Below, piece after piece: positions 1-5,182 of a DNA stretch of 6,968 bases; the stretch's first letter is position 1; each line of letters opens with the position of its first letter. The notes beneath the pieces were generated by a model. That model was not told the DNA's origin, made no database searches, and saw only the letters and a program-made list of their open reading frames with translations. The position numbers and the translations under genes were made by a program. Source of the stretch: WHTB01 sp050699035 (GTDB lineage: Bacteria; Actinomycetota; Actinomycetes; Propionibacteriales; Nocardioidaceae); assembly GCA_050699035.1 (NCBI GenBank), contig JBOHDE010000211.1, positions 1 to 6,968 on the forward strand, read 5' to 3'.

Positions 1-40
1 TCACCACGGGAAGTCGATGGCGGCCGCCTGGTTTCGGGGC

Positions 41-70
41 TTGACAGCACGGAGTAAGCGGCGTTCCACT
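41..70 (+). promoter_or_regulatory. Possible -35/-10 promoter for the hexosaminidase gene
   Basis: A perfect TTGACA lies at 41-46. At a spacing of 18 bp the best -10 is TCCACT (65-70), which is poor. If it is real, transcription would start near 77, just before the dre palindrome at 79-90, so a bound repressor would block the start. The -35 is clear and the -10 is weak, so the assignment is tentative. Confidence 0.3.
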
Positions 71-78
71 GAGGGTGT

Positions 79-90
79 TGGTCTAGACCA
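79..90. promoter_or_regulatory. DasR-type operator (dre) upstream of GH20 gene
   Basis: TGGTCTAGACCA is a perfect 12-bp palindrome 27 bp before the hexosaminidase ATG. It equals the core of the dre site bound by the GntR-family regulator DasR in streptomycetes and relatives (consensus close to ACTGGTCTAGACCACT). The two flanking bases on each side do not match that consensus. DasR represses chitin and N-acetylglucosamine genes and is released by amino-sugar phosphates. That the downstream gene is a hexosaminidase makes the assignment coherent. No dasR gene lies in the window. Confidence 0.82.
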
Positions 91-117
91 TGTTCCTACG
101 GATCGAGGCGCACCCTC

Positions 118-1734
118 ATGACCTCCCGTCGCACCCGCACTATCACCCTGGTCACCGGCCTCGTCGTCGGCGTACCCGCTCTCCTCCTCACCGGCGCCGG
201 CGTCGCCGCCCCCTCGACCCAAGAGGGGCTCGGTGCACAGGCCGCCCAGCCGGGCACGCCCGACCTGATCCCACGGCCGGTCTCGTACGACGCAGAACCC
301 GACGATGAGTTCGAGCTCGGCATGTTCAGCCGCGTCGTCGTGCCGGTCAACGATCGCGAGACGCGCACGGTGGCGCTCAAGTTCGCCAAGCACCTGCGCA
401 ACCCCACCGGCTTCGGCCTGCCGGTGACCGTCGGCGAGGCGCGCGACGGCGACATCACCCTGTCGACGTCCGGCCCGGGCTCGCTCGGCGACGAGGGCTA
501 CCAGCTCATGGTCGACGACGACCAGGTCAGCGTTGTCGCGCACACCGCCGAAGGTGTGTTCCGCGGGCTGACGACCCTGCGTCAGCTGCTGCCGCCGGAG
601 GTCGAGGCGCAGACCAAGCAGCCCGGCCCCTGGCTCGTCGAAGGCGCTGAGATCACGGACGAACCTCGGTTCGACTACCGGGGCACGATGCTCGACGTCT
701 CGCGGCACTTCTTCTCGGTCGACGAGGTCAAGCGCTACATCGACCTCGCGTCGCTGTACAAGATCAACACGTTGCACCTGCACCTCGCCGACGACCAGGG
801 CTGGCGGATCCAGGTGGACGCCTGGCCGCGGCTGACGACGTACGGCGGCAGCCTCGAGGTCGGCGGCACGCCGGGCGGCTCGTACTCCAAGGGCCAGTTC
901 GCCGAGATCGTGCGCTACGCCGCCGACCACTACATCGAGATCGTGCCGGAGATCGACACCCCCGGGCACACCAACGCAGCCCTGGCGTCGTACGCCGACC
1001 TGAACTGCGACGGCATCGCGCCGCCGCTCTACACCGGCACCAGCGTCGGCTTCAGCTCGCTGTGCATCCCGAAGCCGATCACGTACGAGTTCCTCGACGA
1101 CGTGTTCCGCGAGGTCGCCGAGCAGTCGCCCGGGCCGCGCATCCACCTCGGCGGTGACGAGGCGCACGTGACGCCGCACGAGCAGTACCTCGAGTTCGTG
1201 CCGAAGGCCGCGGCGCTGGTCACCAAACGCGGCAAGACGGTGCAGGGCTGGCAGGAGATCGCCGAGACCCCGCTACCTCCCGGCAGCACCGCCCAGTACT
1301 GGGGCACCGGGGACTCGCGGTCCGCCGGCCTGGCCCGGATGGCCGTCGCGCAGGGCGCCAAGGTGCTGATGTCGCCGGCCAACCACGTCTACCTCGACAT
1401 GAAGTACGACGAGAACACGCCGTACGGTCTGAGATGGGCTGGCCTCATCCCGGTGCAGAAGGCGTACGACTGGGACCCCGCGACCCTGGTCGCCGGCGTC
1501 TCCGAGGAGGACGTGATCGGCGTGGAGGCGCCGCTGTGGAGCGAGACCCTGGACGAGATCAGCAAGGCGGAGTTCATGGCGTTCCCGCGGCTGCCCGGCG
1601 TGGCCGAGATCGGTTGGACGCCGGCGGCGGACCGCTCCTGGGACGAGTACAAGAACAGGCTCGGCGGTCAGGCGCCCCGCTGGGGGGTCATGGACGTCAA
1701 CTACTTCGCCGCGGAGGAGATCCCCTGGCGGTGA
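118..1734 (+). CDS. Secreted GH20 beta-N-acetylhexosaminidase
   Basis: Predicted to release terminal GlcNAc/GalNAc from chitooligosaccharides or glycans outside the cell by substrate-assisted catalysis. The 538 residues fit secreted actinobacterial GH20 enzymes. Residues 1-32 form a Sec-type signal (Arg-rich start, hydrophobic core, Ala-rich end; no lipobox cysteine). A GH20b-like N-terminal domain begins near LIPRPVSY (50-57), and the TIM-barrel catalytic domain starts near FDYRGTMLDVSRH (185-197). Family motifs are intact: HLHLADDQGWR (220-230), EIDTPGH (278-284), and the catalytic pair D347-E348 in HLGGDEAH. Pocket-type residues W378, W395, W474 and E476 are also present. The ATG at 118 has GAGG at 105-108, nine bases upstream. 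A dre palindrome in the leader implies DasR-type control. The gene stands alone; the next ORF starts 69 bp downstream. The family call is very secure; the exact substrate is not visible. Confidence 0.96.
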   Translation: MTSRRTRTITLVTGLVVGVPALLLTGAGVAAPSTQEGLGAQAAQPGTPDLIPRPVSYDAEPDDEFELGMFSRVVVPVNDRETRTVALKFAKHLRNPTGFGLPVTVGEARDGDITLSTSGPGSLGDEGYQLMVDDDQVSVVAHTAEGVFRGLTTLRQLLPPEVEAQTKQPGPWLVEGAEITDEPRFDYRGTMLDVSRHFFSVDEVKRYIDLASLYKINTLHLHLADDQGWRIQVDAWPRLTTYGGSLEVGGTPGGSYSKGQFAEIVRYAADHYIEIVPEIDTPGHTNAALASYADLNCDGIAPPLYTGTSVGFSSLCIPKPITYEFLDDVFREVAEQSPGPRIHLGGDEAHVTPHEQYLEFVPKAAALVTKRGKTVQGWQEIAETPLPPGSTAQYWGTGDSRSAGLARMAVAQGAKVLMSPANHVYLDMKYDENTPYGLRWAGLIPVQKAYDWDPATLVAGVSEEDVIGVEAPLWSETLDEISKAEFMAFPRLPGVAEIGWTPAADRSWDEYKNRLGGQAPRWGVMDVNYFAAEEIPWR

Positions 1735-1803
1735 CCAGATCGGTCCGGCTCCGGTCGCGTCCGTGCCTTGCGGCGATGCTGCGAGGTCGGTCACGATCGG
1801 GGC

Positions 1804-2403
1804 ATGAACCGAGCATTGATCGTCATCGACGTCCAGGAGTCGTTCCGGCAGCGCCCCAGCTGGTCGGCGGCGTCCACGCCCGACATCGTCGACCGGGTCG
1901 CCTCGCTCGTGGAGCATGCTCGCAGCCGCGCCGACCTCGTCATCTGGGTTCTGCACAGTGAACCGGGGACCGACACCGTCTTCGACACCGCGCGCGGTTA
2001 CGTGCGGTTGATGGAAGGTCTGGAGCCGGCTGAGGGAGAAGCGGTCGTCACGAAGACCTCGATCAATGCCTTCACCACAACGAATCTGCAGCAACTGTTG
2101 ACCCAGCGCCACATCACCGAGCTGACCATCTGTGGCATCCAGACGGAGCAGTGCTGTGAGACCACCACTCGGGTCGCGGCCGACCTCGGCTACGACGTCA
2201 CCTTCGTCATCGACGCCACCGCAACGTTCCCGATCGCTCATCGAGGGGCGCCGGTCGATCGTCCGTACGCAGAGGTGCTCGCCGACCCGATGACGCTCTC
2301 CACGGCCGACGTCATCGAGCGCACCGAGTACGCGCTGGCCGGCCGGTTCGCGACGATCCGCACCATCGAGGAGGTCGTGGGCACGAGCCGCGCCGTGGCA
2401 TGA
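1804..2403 (+). CDS. Isochorismatase-like cysteine hydrolase
   Basis: A 199-residue cytoplasmic protein of the isochorismatase/nicotinamidase superfamily, a single alpha/beta domain that hydrolyses amides or vinyl ethers with an Asp-Lys-Cys triad. The triad is visible: D9 in LIVIDVQESF, K84 in TKTSINAF, and C117 in CGIQTEQCCETT. The cysteine motif lacks the usual valine after the nucleophile and has a second cysteine, C118. Substrate cannot be told from sequence; nicotinamidase, isochorismatase or an orphan amidohydrolase all remain possible. I chose ATG 1804 over a TTG 36 bp upstream because the homologous fold begins right at residue 3 (RALIVIDVQ). There is no well-spaced Shine-Dalgarno. 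CACGAT at 1792-1797 could be a weak -10 for a leaderless start. It precedes a GlxA-type regulator by only 10 bp, so the two are probably cotranscribed. Confidence 0.9.
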   Translation: MNRALIVIDVQESFRQRPSWSAASTPDIVDRVASLVEHARSRADLVIWVLHSEPGTDTVFDTARGYVRLMEGLEPAEGEAVVTKTSINAFTTTNLQQLLTQRHITELTICGIQTEQCCETTTRVAADLGYDVTFVIDATATFPIAHRGAPVDRPYAEVLADPMTLSTADVIERTEYALAGRFATIRTIEEVVGTSRAVA

Positions 2404-2416
2404 TGACCAGATCATG
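2399..2416 (+). repeat. Inverted repeat across stop/start junction
   Basis: CATGAT (2399-2404) and ATCATG (2411-2416) form a perfect 6-bp inverted repeat with a 6-bp spacer. It spans the stop codon of the hydrolase gene and the start codon of the GlxA-type gene. In RNA it could fold and hide the downstream ATG; in DNA it could be an operator half-site pair. Either role is speculative, and chance is possible at this length. Confidence 0.4.
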
Positions 2417-3319
2417 ACTCGCGTCGTGTTCGTGCTGATCCCCCGCCTGCACCTGCTCGACCTGGCCGGCCCGGCTCAGGTGTTCTCGACCGCCGACGAC
2501 CTGGGCTACCCGTACGAGCTGACCTACGTGTCGGAGTCGGCCGAGGTGGTGACTGCGCAAGGGGTACCGGTGCGCGCCGTCGTCGACTGGCCGACCCTGC
2601 AGCCGACGGACCTAGTCGTCGTACCCGGGTGGCGCTCTTCCGTTGGCCCGCATCACGCCCCGATCGGCGCCGTGTCGGCAGAGCGGCTGCGAGCCCACCA
2701 CGCGTCCGGAGGCACCGTCGTCAGCGTCTGCTCGGGAGCCGACGCCCTGGGCACCGCCGGGCTGCTCGACGGCCGGCGCTACACGACCCACCACGACCTG
2801 GCCGACGAGCTCGCCGCGCGGTATCCACGGGCCACGCTCGTCCGCGATGTCCTGTTCGTCGCCGACGATCGGGTCATCACCTCGGCCGGCATCGCGAGCG
2901 GCATCGACCTCGCGCTGCACCTGGTGGCGGTGCAGCACGGCCCGCAGTCCGCCGCCCAGATCGCGCGCTCGATGGTCGTCTACGCCCGCCGCAACGGCGA
3001 CGAGCTGCAGCACAGTGCGATGCTGCGCCACCGAGCGCACCTCAGCGATGCCGCGCACCGGGTGCAGGACGTGATCGAGGCACGGTTCACCGAGCCACTC
3101 CCGCTCGCCGACCTGGCCAGCTCGTCCGGCGTGAGCCAGCGGACGCTGACTCGGGTGTTCAGTGCGGCCACCGGGATGACGCCGCTGCGGTACCAGCAGA
3201 TCCTCCGCGTCGAGCGGGCCGAGCACCTGATCGGCCACGGCGAGACCGTAGAGTCCGCCGCGCACGCAGTCGGTTTCGGCGACGCCCGCATGCTGCGCCG
3301 CCTCCGCGCCCGCGCGTGA
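2414..3319 (+). CDS. GlxA-type regulator: DJ-1/PfpI domain plus AraC HTH, short C-terminus
   Basis: Transcriptional regulator of 301 residues. Residues 1-170 are a DJ-1/PfpI (class I glutamine amidotransferase-like) domain, starting TRVVFVLIPRLHLLDLAGP, with a nucleophile-elbow cysteine C106 in VVSVCSGADAL. Residues from about 213 to the end are an AraC/XylS DNA-binding domain: first HTH in LADLASSSGVSQRTLTRVFSAATGMTPLRYQ, second in VESAAHAVGFGDARMLRR. Members of this family respond to small amines or amides, and many control a neighbouring catabolic gene. Here the partner is the hydrolase 10 bp upstream. The start lacks a Shine-Dalgarno, so translation may be coupled to that gene. Oddity: the protein stops at LRRLRARA, about 15-20 residues before the usual end of the family (the last helix, often followed by a YR motif). 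DDYRSSW is readable in the +1 frame right after the stop. The gene may be truncated by a small deletion yet still carry both HTH motifs. Confidence 0.9.
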   Translation: MTRVVFVLIPRLHLLDLAGPAQVFSTADDLGYPYELTYVSESAEVVTAQGVPVRAVVDWPTLQPTDLVVVPGWRSSVGPHHAPIGAVSAERLRAHHASGGTVVSVCSGADALGTAGLLDGRRYTTHHDLADELAARYPRATLVRDVLFVADDRVITSAGIASGIDLALHLVAVQHGPQSAAQIARSMVVYARRNGDELQHSAMLRHRAHLSDAAHRVQDVIEARFTEPLPLADLASSSGVSQRTLTRVFSAATGMTPLRYQQILRVERAEHLIGHGETVESAAHAVGFGDARMLRRLRARA

Positions 3320-3322
3320 CGA

Positions 3323-4099
3323 CTACCGCAGCTCATGGAGCACGCGGAACACCGTGACCCACTGGTCGGGATGCACCGCGCCCACCACCGTGTCAGACCT
3401 CATCCGCGCCTGCCCGAACGCCGAGTCGAGCAATGACCGCGGATGCTGCTGCCGTAGCGACGCGTGCAAAGATCCGCCCCGGCCGCGGAATCCGAGCGTG
3501 ACGAGACGCCGGTACGACGGGAGTGCGGCTGTTGGAAGCAGCACCGACTCGCGTCGGACCAGTCGCAGGATCGCCGAGTCGACGCTTGGCACGGGACGGA
3601 ACACCTCTCGGCCGATCCGCCCGGCCATCCGCCAGTCGAGCTCGGGCCAGCTCAGCACCGTCACCTTGCTCCACGTCCCGAAGCCGCCGGTGCGCTTCTT
3701 CGCGTACTCGAGCTGGGTGACCAGCGTGGCCGACGTCAGTCGCGGTGCGCGCAGGCACCAGTCGACGATCCGCGAGGTCACCGAGTACGGGATGTTGCCG
3801 ACCACTGCGAACGGCTCCCGTGGAGCTCGACTCTCGAGGAAGTCGCCGCGTACCACCTGCACGTTGTCGAGGTCGTCGCACCGCGCCCGCAGTTTGATCG
3901 CCACCACCGGGTCGATCTCGTAGGCGACGACGCGCTGGGCGGTCACCGCGAGTGCTGCCGTCAGCCGACCTTCACCGGCGCCGACCTCGACGACAAGATC
4001 GGATGACCTGCTCCGGGAGGCTCGCACGATGCGTTGGATGGTCGCGCGATCATGCAGGAAGTTCTGCGACCGGCTGCGGCGGTTCTGGTTGTACGCCAT
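3323..4099 (-). CDS. erm: Erm-type 23S rRNA (adenine-N6)-methyltransferase
   Basis: Predicted to methylate the N6 of A2058 in 23S rRNA from S-adenosylmethionine, giving macrolide-lincosamide-streptogramin B resistance. The 258 residues carry the family motifs: QNFLHDR (12-18), SAM-binding VVEVGAGEG (36-44), acidic E61 and D63 in YEIDP, D86 in RGDF, and the catalytic NIPY (102-105). The segment QLEYAKKRTGG, followed by a WSKVTVLSWPE-like stretch and FRPVPSVDSAILRL, is typical of actinomycete Erm proteins. It separates this gene from the housekeeping 16S methyltransferase KsgA, which shares the Rossmann fold and an NLPY motif. The ATG at 4099 has AAGGA (4112-4108, minus) with an 8-nt gap. The long Arg/Gly tail of some producer Erm proteins is absent. 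It ends 3 bp from the convergent GlxA-type gene, leaving no room for a terminator between them. The roughly 350-bp upstream region has attenuator-like features. No antibiotic cluster is in view, so intrinsic resistance is more likely than self-protection. Confidence 0.9.
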   Translation of the reverse strand: MAYNQNRRSRSQNFLHDRATIQRIVRASRSRSSDLVVEVGAGEGRLTAALAVTAQRVVAYEIDPVVAIKLRARCDDLDNVQVVRGDFLESRAPREPFAVVGNIPYSVTSRIVDWCLRAPRLTSATLVTQLEYAKKRTGGFGTWSKVTVLSWPELDWRMAGRIGREVFRPVPSVDSAILRLVRRESVLLPTAALPSYRRLVTLGFRGRGGSLHASLRQQHPRSLLDSAFGQARMRSDTVVGAVHPDQWVTVFRVLHELR

Positions 4100-4116
4100 G
4101 GCGCATGTCCTTCGCT

Positions 4117-4138
4117 CCGATCCGAATGTTCGGGTCGG
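4117..4138 (-). repeat. Hairpin just upstream of erm RBS
   Basis: CCGATCCGAA (4117-4126) and TTCGGGTCGG (4129-4138) pair across a 2-base loop with nine matched positions and one mismatch. In RNA the two innermost pairs would probably open to give a larger loop. The structure ends four bases from the erm Shine-Dalgarno on the minus-strand transcript, so it could affect ribosome access. It has no U-tract, so it is not a canonical terminator. Confidence 0.5.
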
Positions 4139-4188
4139 GACGTGGACGGGCAGCTTGTGGCGGCTCGGTGGTCCGCAGCCGTGATGGG

Positions 4189-4202
4189 GGAGTACGCACT
4201 CC
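4189..4202 (-). repeat. Small hairpin in erm leader
   Basis: GGAGT (4189-4193) and ACTCC (4198-4202) are perfect inverted arms around a 4-base loop, midway between the small upstream ORF and erm. A 5-bp stem alone is weak evidence; it is listed because it sits in the same leader as two other hairpins. Confidence 0.3.
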
Positions 4203-4257
4203 GCCGGCCCGTCCGAGGTGGATGTGGACGGTGGCCCGGATGTACGAAGGAAACGCT

Positions 4258-4275
4258 CGCGCGTGAAGCAGCGCG
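4258..4275 (-). repeat. GC hairpin abutting the stop of the upstream small ORF
   Basis: CGCGC (4258-4262) and GCGCG (4271-4275) are perfect inverted arms with an 8-base loop. On the minus-strand transcript the stem begins directly after the stop codon of the 40-residue ORF (stop 4278-4276). A ribosome paused near the end of that ORF would melt it. In such GC-rich DNA a 5-bp CG stem can arise by chance. Confidence 0.3.
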
Positions 4276-4398
4276 TCAGGCGCCGGCGCGTCCTGGTAGA
4301 TCCAGGGCGAGGCGGCGCACGCGTGGGCGACGATGCGCGACGGCGCGACCGGCCGTCAGGGCGACCAGCGCGTTGTCGGTGAAGAAGGCTGCTGCCAT
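4276..4398 (-). CDS. Putative 40-residue leaderless upstream ORF (possible erm leader peptide)
   Basis: A 40-codon ORF starting MAAAFFTDNALVALTAGRAV, then Arg-rich (HRRPRVRR at 22-29), ending in GRAGA. No homologue recognised. Support for its being real is positional. It starts exactly seven bases after a TAGCGT -10 hexamer that has TTGCAG 18 bp further upstream, so a leaderless mRNA would begin at or one base before its ATG. It lies on the same strand as erm, ends 176 bp before it, and the intervening RNA contains hairpins and an anti-Shine-Dalgarno. Residues 24-28 (R-P-R-V-R) contain Arg-X-Arg motifs. Arg/Lys-X-Arg/Lys sequences are known sites of macrolide-dependent ribosome stalling in erm leader peptides, although those peptides are usually shorter and stall nearer the start. 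Codon choice alone is not decisive at this length, and it could equally be an untranslated leader. Confidence 0.42.
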   Translation of the reverse strand: MAAAFFTDNALVALTAGRAVAHRRPRVRRLALDLPGRAGA

Positions 4399-4405
4399 AC
4401 CGGCG

Positions 4406-4435
4406 ACGCTACGACTCGGGTCCGCCTGCCTGCAA
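4406..4435 (-). promoter_or_regulatory. Promoter for the erm leader transcript
   Basis: On the minus strand, TTGCAG (4435-4430) and TAGCGT (4411-4406, a full TANNNT match) are separated by 18 bp. The predicted start site, 4399 or 4398, falls at or one base before the ATG of the small ORF. It lies in the gap after the lysE-type gene. A short A-run (CAAAC) sits just upstream of the -35. WhiB7/WblC-activated resistance promoters of actinobacteria have an AT-rich patch there, but this one is too weak to call. Confidence 0.55.
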
Positions 4436-4450
4436 CGGGTTTGCACGCGG

Positions 4451-5110
4451 CTAGGGCGTCGCGGCGGCGTGTCCACGATCGCTGACCAGGCGTACGGCGA
4501 GCGCGCCGAGCGCACTGCCCATCAGCCAGCGCTGCGCCCGCAGCCAGACCGGTCGCCCGGCCAGGAACCCGGCCAGCGACCCGGCGGTCATCACGATCGC
4601 CGCGTTGACGCAGATCGCGATCACGATCTGGGTGACGCCGAGCACCAGACTCTGCATCGCCACCGAGCCGCGACCGGGGTCGACGAACTGCGGCAGCAGC
4701 GCGACGTACAGCACGGCGATCTTCGGGTTGAGCAGGTTCGTCACCATCCCCATCGTGAACAGCCGCCGCGCCGAGTCGGGCGGTAGCTCCTTCACGGTGA
4801 AGACGGAGTGCCCGCCCGGCCGGACCGCCTGCCAGGCGAGGTACAGCAGATAGGCTGCCCCGGCGATCTTGAGGACGGTGTAGGCGGCGGGTACGGCGAC
4901 GAAGACGGCGGTGATCCCGGCCACCGCGGCGACCAGGTAGACGAGGAAGCCGGCGGCCACCCCGACCAGGGAGATCAGGCCGGCCCGATGGCCCTGAGTG
5001 ACCGACCTCGACACGAGGTAGACCATGTTCGGCCCCGGGGTGAGGACGAGGCCGAGGGCGACGATGGCGATCCCCGCCATGGCCGCAGCGGATACGGGCA
5101 GATCGCTCAT
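4451..5110 (-). CDS. LysE/RhtB-family amino-acid or metabolite exporter
   Basis: A 219-residue inner-membrane protein with about six hydrophobic segments, matching the size and pattern of LysE/RhtB exporters, which expel amino acids or related small molecules driven by the proton gradient. The N-terminal LTPGPNMVYLVSRS motif (from residue 23) and TNLLNPK (124-130) are family signatures, and AGAAYLLYLAWQAVR (83-97) is also typical. The substrate is not predictable; LysE, RhtB and threonine exporters look alike. I start it at ATG 5110 (MSDLPVSAAA) rather than the further-upstream in-frame start at 5191. The extra residues are polar and run across the divergent promoter. CAGAAT lies seven bases upstream of the ATG with no Shine-Dalgarno, suggesting a leaderless mRNA. 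It diverges from the EamA-type exporter gene 72 bp away. Confidence 0.92.
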   Translation of the reverse strand: MSDLPVSAAAMAGIAIVALGLVLTPGPNMVYLVSRSVTQGHRAGLISLVGVAAGFLVYLVAAVAGITAVFVAVPAAYTVLKIAGAAYLLYLAWQAVRPGGHSVFTVKELPPDSARRLFTMGMVTNLLNPKIAVLYVALLPQFVDPGRGSVAMQSLVLGVTQIVIAICVNAAIVMTAGSLAGFLAGRPVWLRAQRWLMGSALGALAVRLVSDRGHAAATP

Positions 5111-5117
5111 GGCGGCA

Positions 5118-5123
5118 ATTCTG
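5118..5123 (-). promoter_or_regulatory. -10 element of lysE-type gene, leaderless
   Basis: CAGAAT on the minus strand (4/6 match to TATAAT) ends seven bases before the ATG, so the transcript would start at or beside the start codon. No convincing -35 is visible at 16-18 bp. Confidence 0.4.
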
Positions 5124-5169
5124 CCAAGCCTGGCCAAAAAGGTCGGCGACGGCCGAACCGTCCGGCGCT

Positions 5170-5175
5170 TACTGT
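5170..5175 (+). promoter_or_regulatory. -10 element of eamA-type gene, leaderless
   Basis: TACTGT, a full TANNNT match, is followed by exactly seven bases and the ATG at 5183. The mRNA would begin at or beside the start codon, and no Shine-Dalgarno is present. The -35 region is weak. The two opposed -10 elements are about 46 bp apart. Confidence 0.5.
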
Positions 5176-5182
5176 CGACGCC

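Larger units (their letters stand above)
4103..4256 (-). promoter_or_regulatory. Predicted long-range pairing that masks the erm ribosome binding site
   Basis: On the minus-strand transcript, GCGUUUCCUUCG (4256-4245) is complementary to CGAAGGACAUGC (4114-4103). The latter contains the erm Shine-Dalgarno AAGGA. Pairing gives 7 contiguous Watson-Crick pairs, one mismatch, then 4 more pairs (one G-U), across a loop of about 130 nt. Such an anti-Shine-Dalgarno segment is what translational attenuation of erm genes uses. Found by eye; energy not computed. Confidence 0.4.

Noticed and set aside
1..57. Possible tail of an upstream plus-strand gene ending at TAA 55-57
   Set aside because: Only 18 codons are visible and no motif is recognisable; another frame is also open to about 121. 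Too little to call.
1..1179. Long minus-strand ORF (392 codons) across the hexosaminidase gene
   Set aside because: It is antisense to a gene with full GH20 motifs and a dre site. Its translation is low-complexity Arg/Val/Asp-rich, typical of a GC-rich shadow frame. The end near position 1 (IDFPW then stop) looks protein-like but cannot be tied to a separate start.
1768..1803. Upstream TTG start extending the cysteine hydrolase by 12 residues
   Set aside because: The added residues (RRCCEVGHDRG) do not resemble the family, which begins at the RALIVIDVQ strand, and no suitable ribosome binding site precedes TTG.
3323..4099. Housekeeping 16S dimethyltransferase KsgA/RsmA instead of Erm
   Set aside because: NIPY rather than NLPY, the QLEYAKKRTGG and FRPVPSVDSAILRL segments, and the regulated-looking leader match actinomycete Erm proteins. 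KsgA would normally sit in a different conserved neighbourhood.
4239..4267. Alternative erm promoter on the minus strand: TTCACG-17-TACATC
   Set aside because: Only 4/6 and 3/6 matches to consensus, much weaker than TTGCAG-18-TAGCGT upstream. It cannot be excluded as a secondary start.
4263..4382. Plus-strand GTG ORF (39 codons) with GAAGGA 11 bases upstream
   Set aside because: The Shine-Dalgarno-like stretch is the same sequence as the predicted anti-SD on the other strand. The peptide is mostly Arg/Gly/Asp, antisense to the small minus-strand ORF, with no promoter seen.
4034..4786. Plus-strand ORF of 250 codons over erm start, leader and lysE
   Set aside because: Antisense to two genes with clear family motifs; composition is Arg/Ala/Gly-rich with no recognisable domain.
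4808..5182. N-terminal extension of the EamA-type protein to 425 residues
   Set aside because: The extra 125 residues are polar shadow sequence across the divergent lysE-type gene; a leaderless promoter supports the start at 5183.
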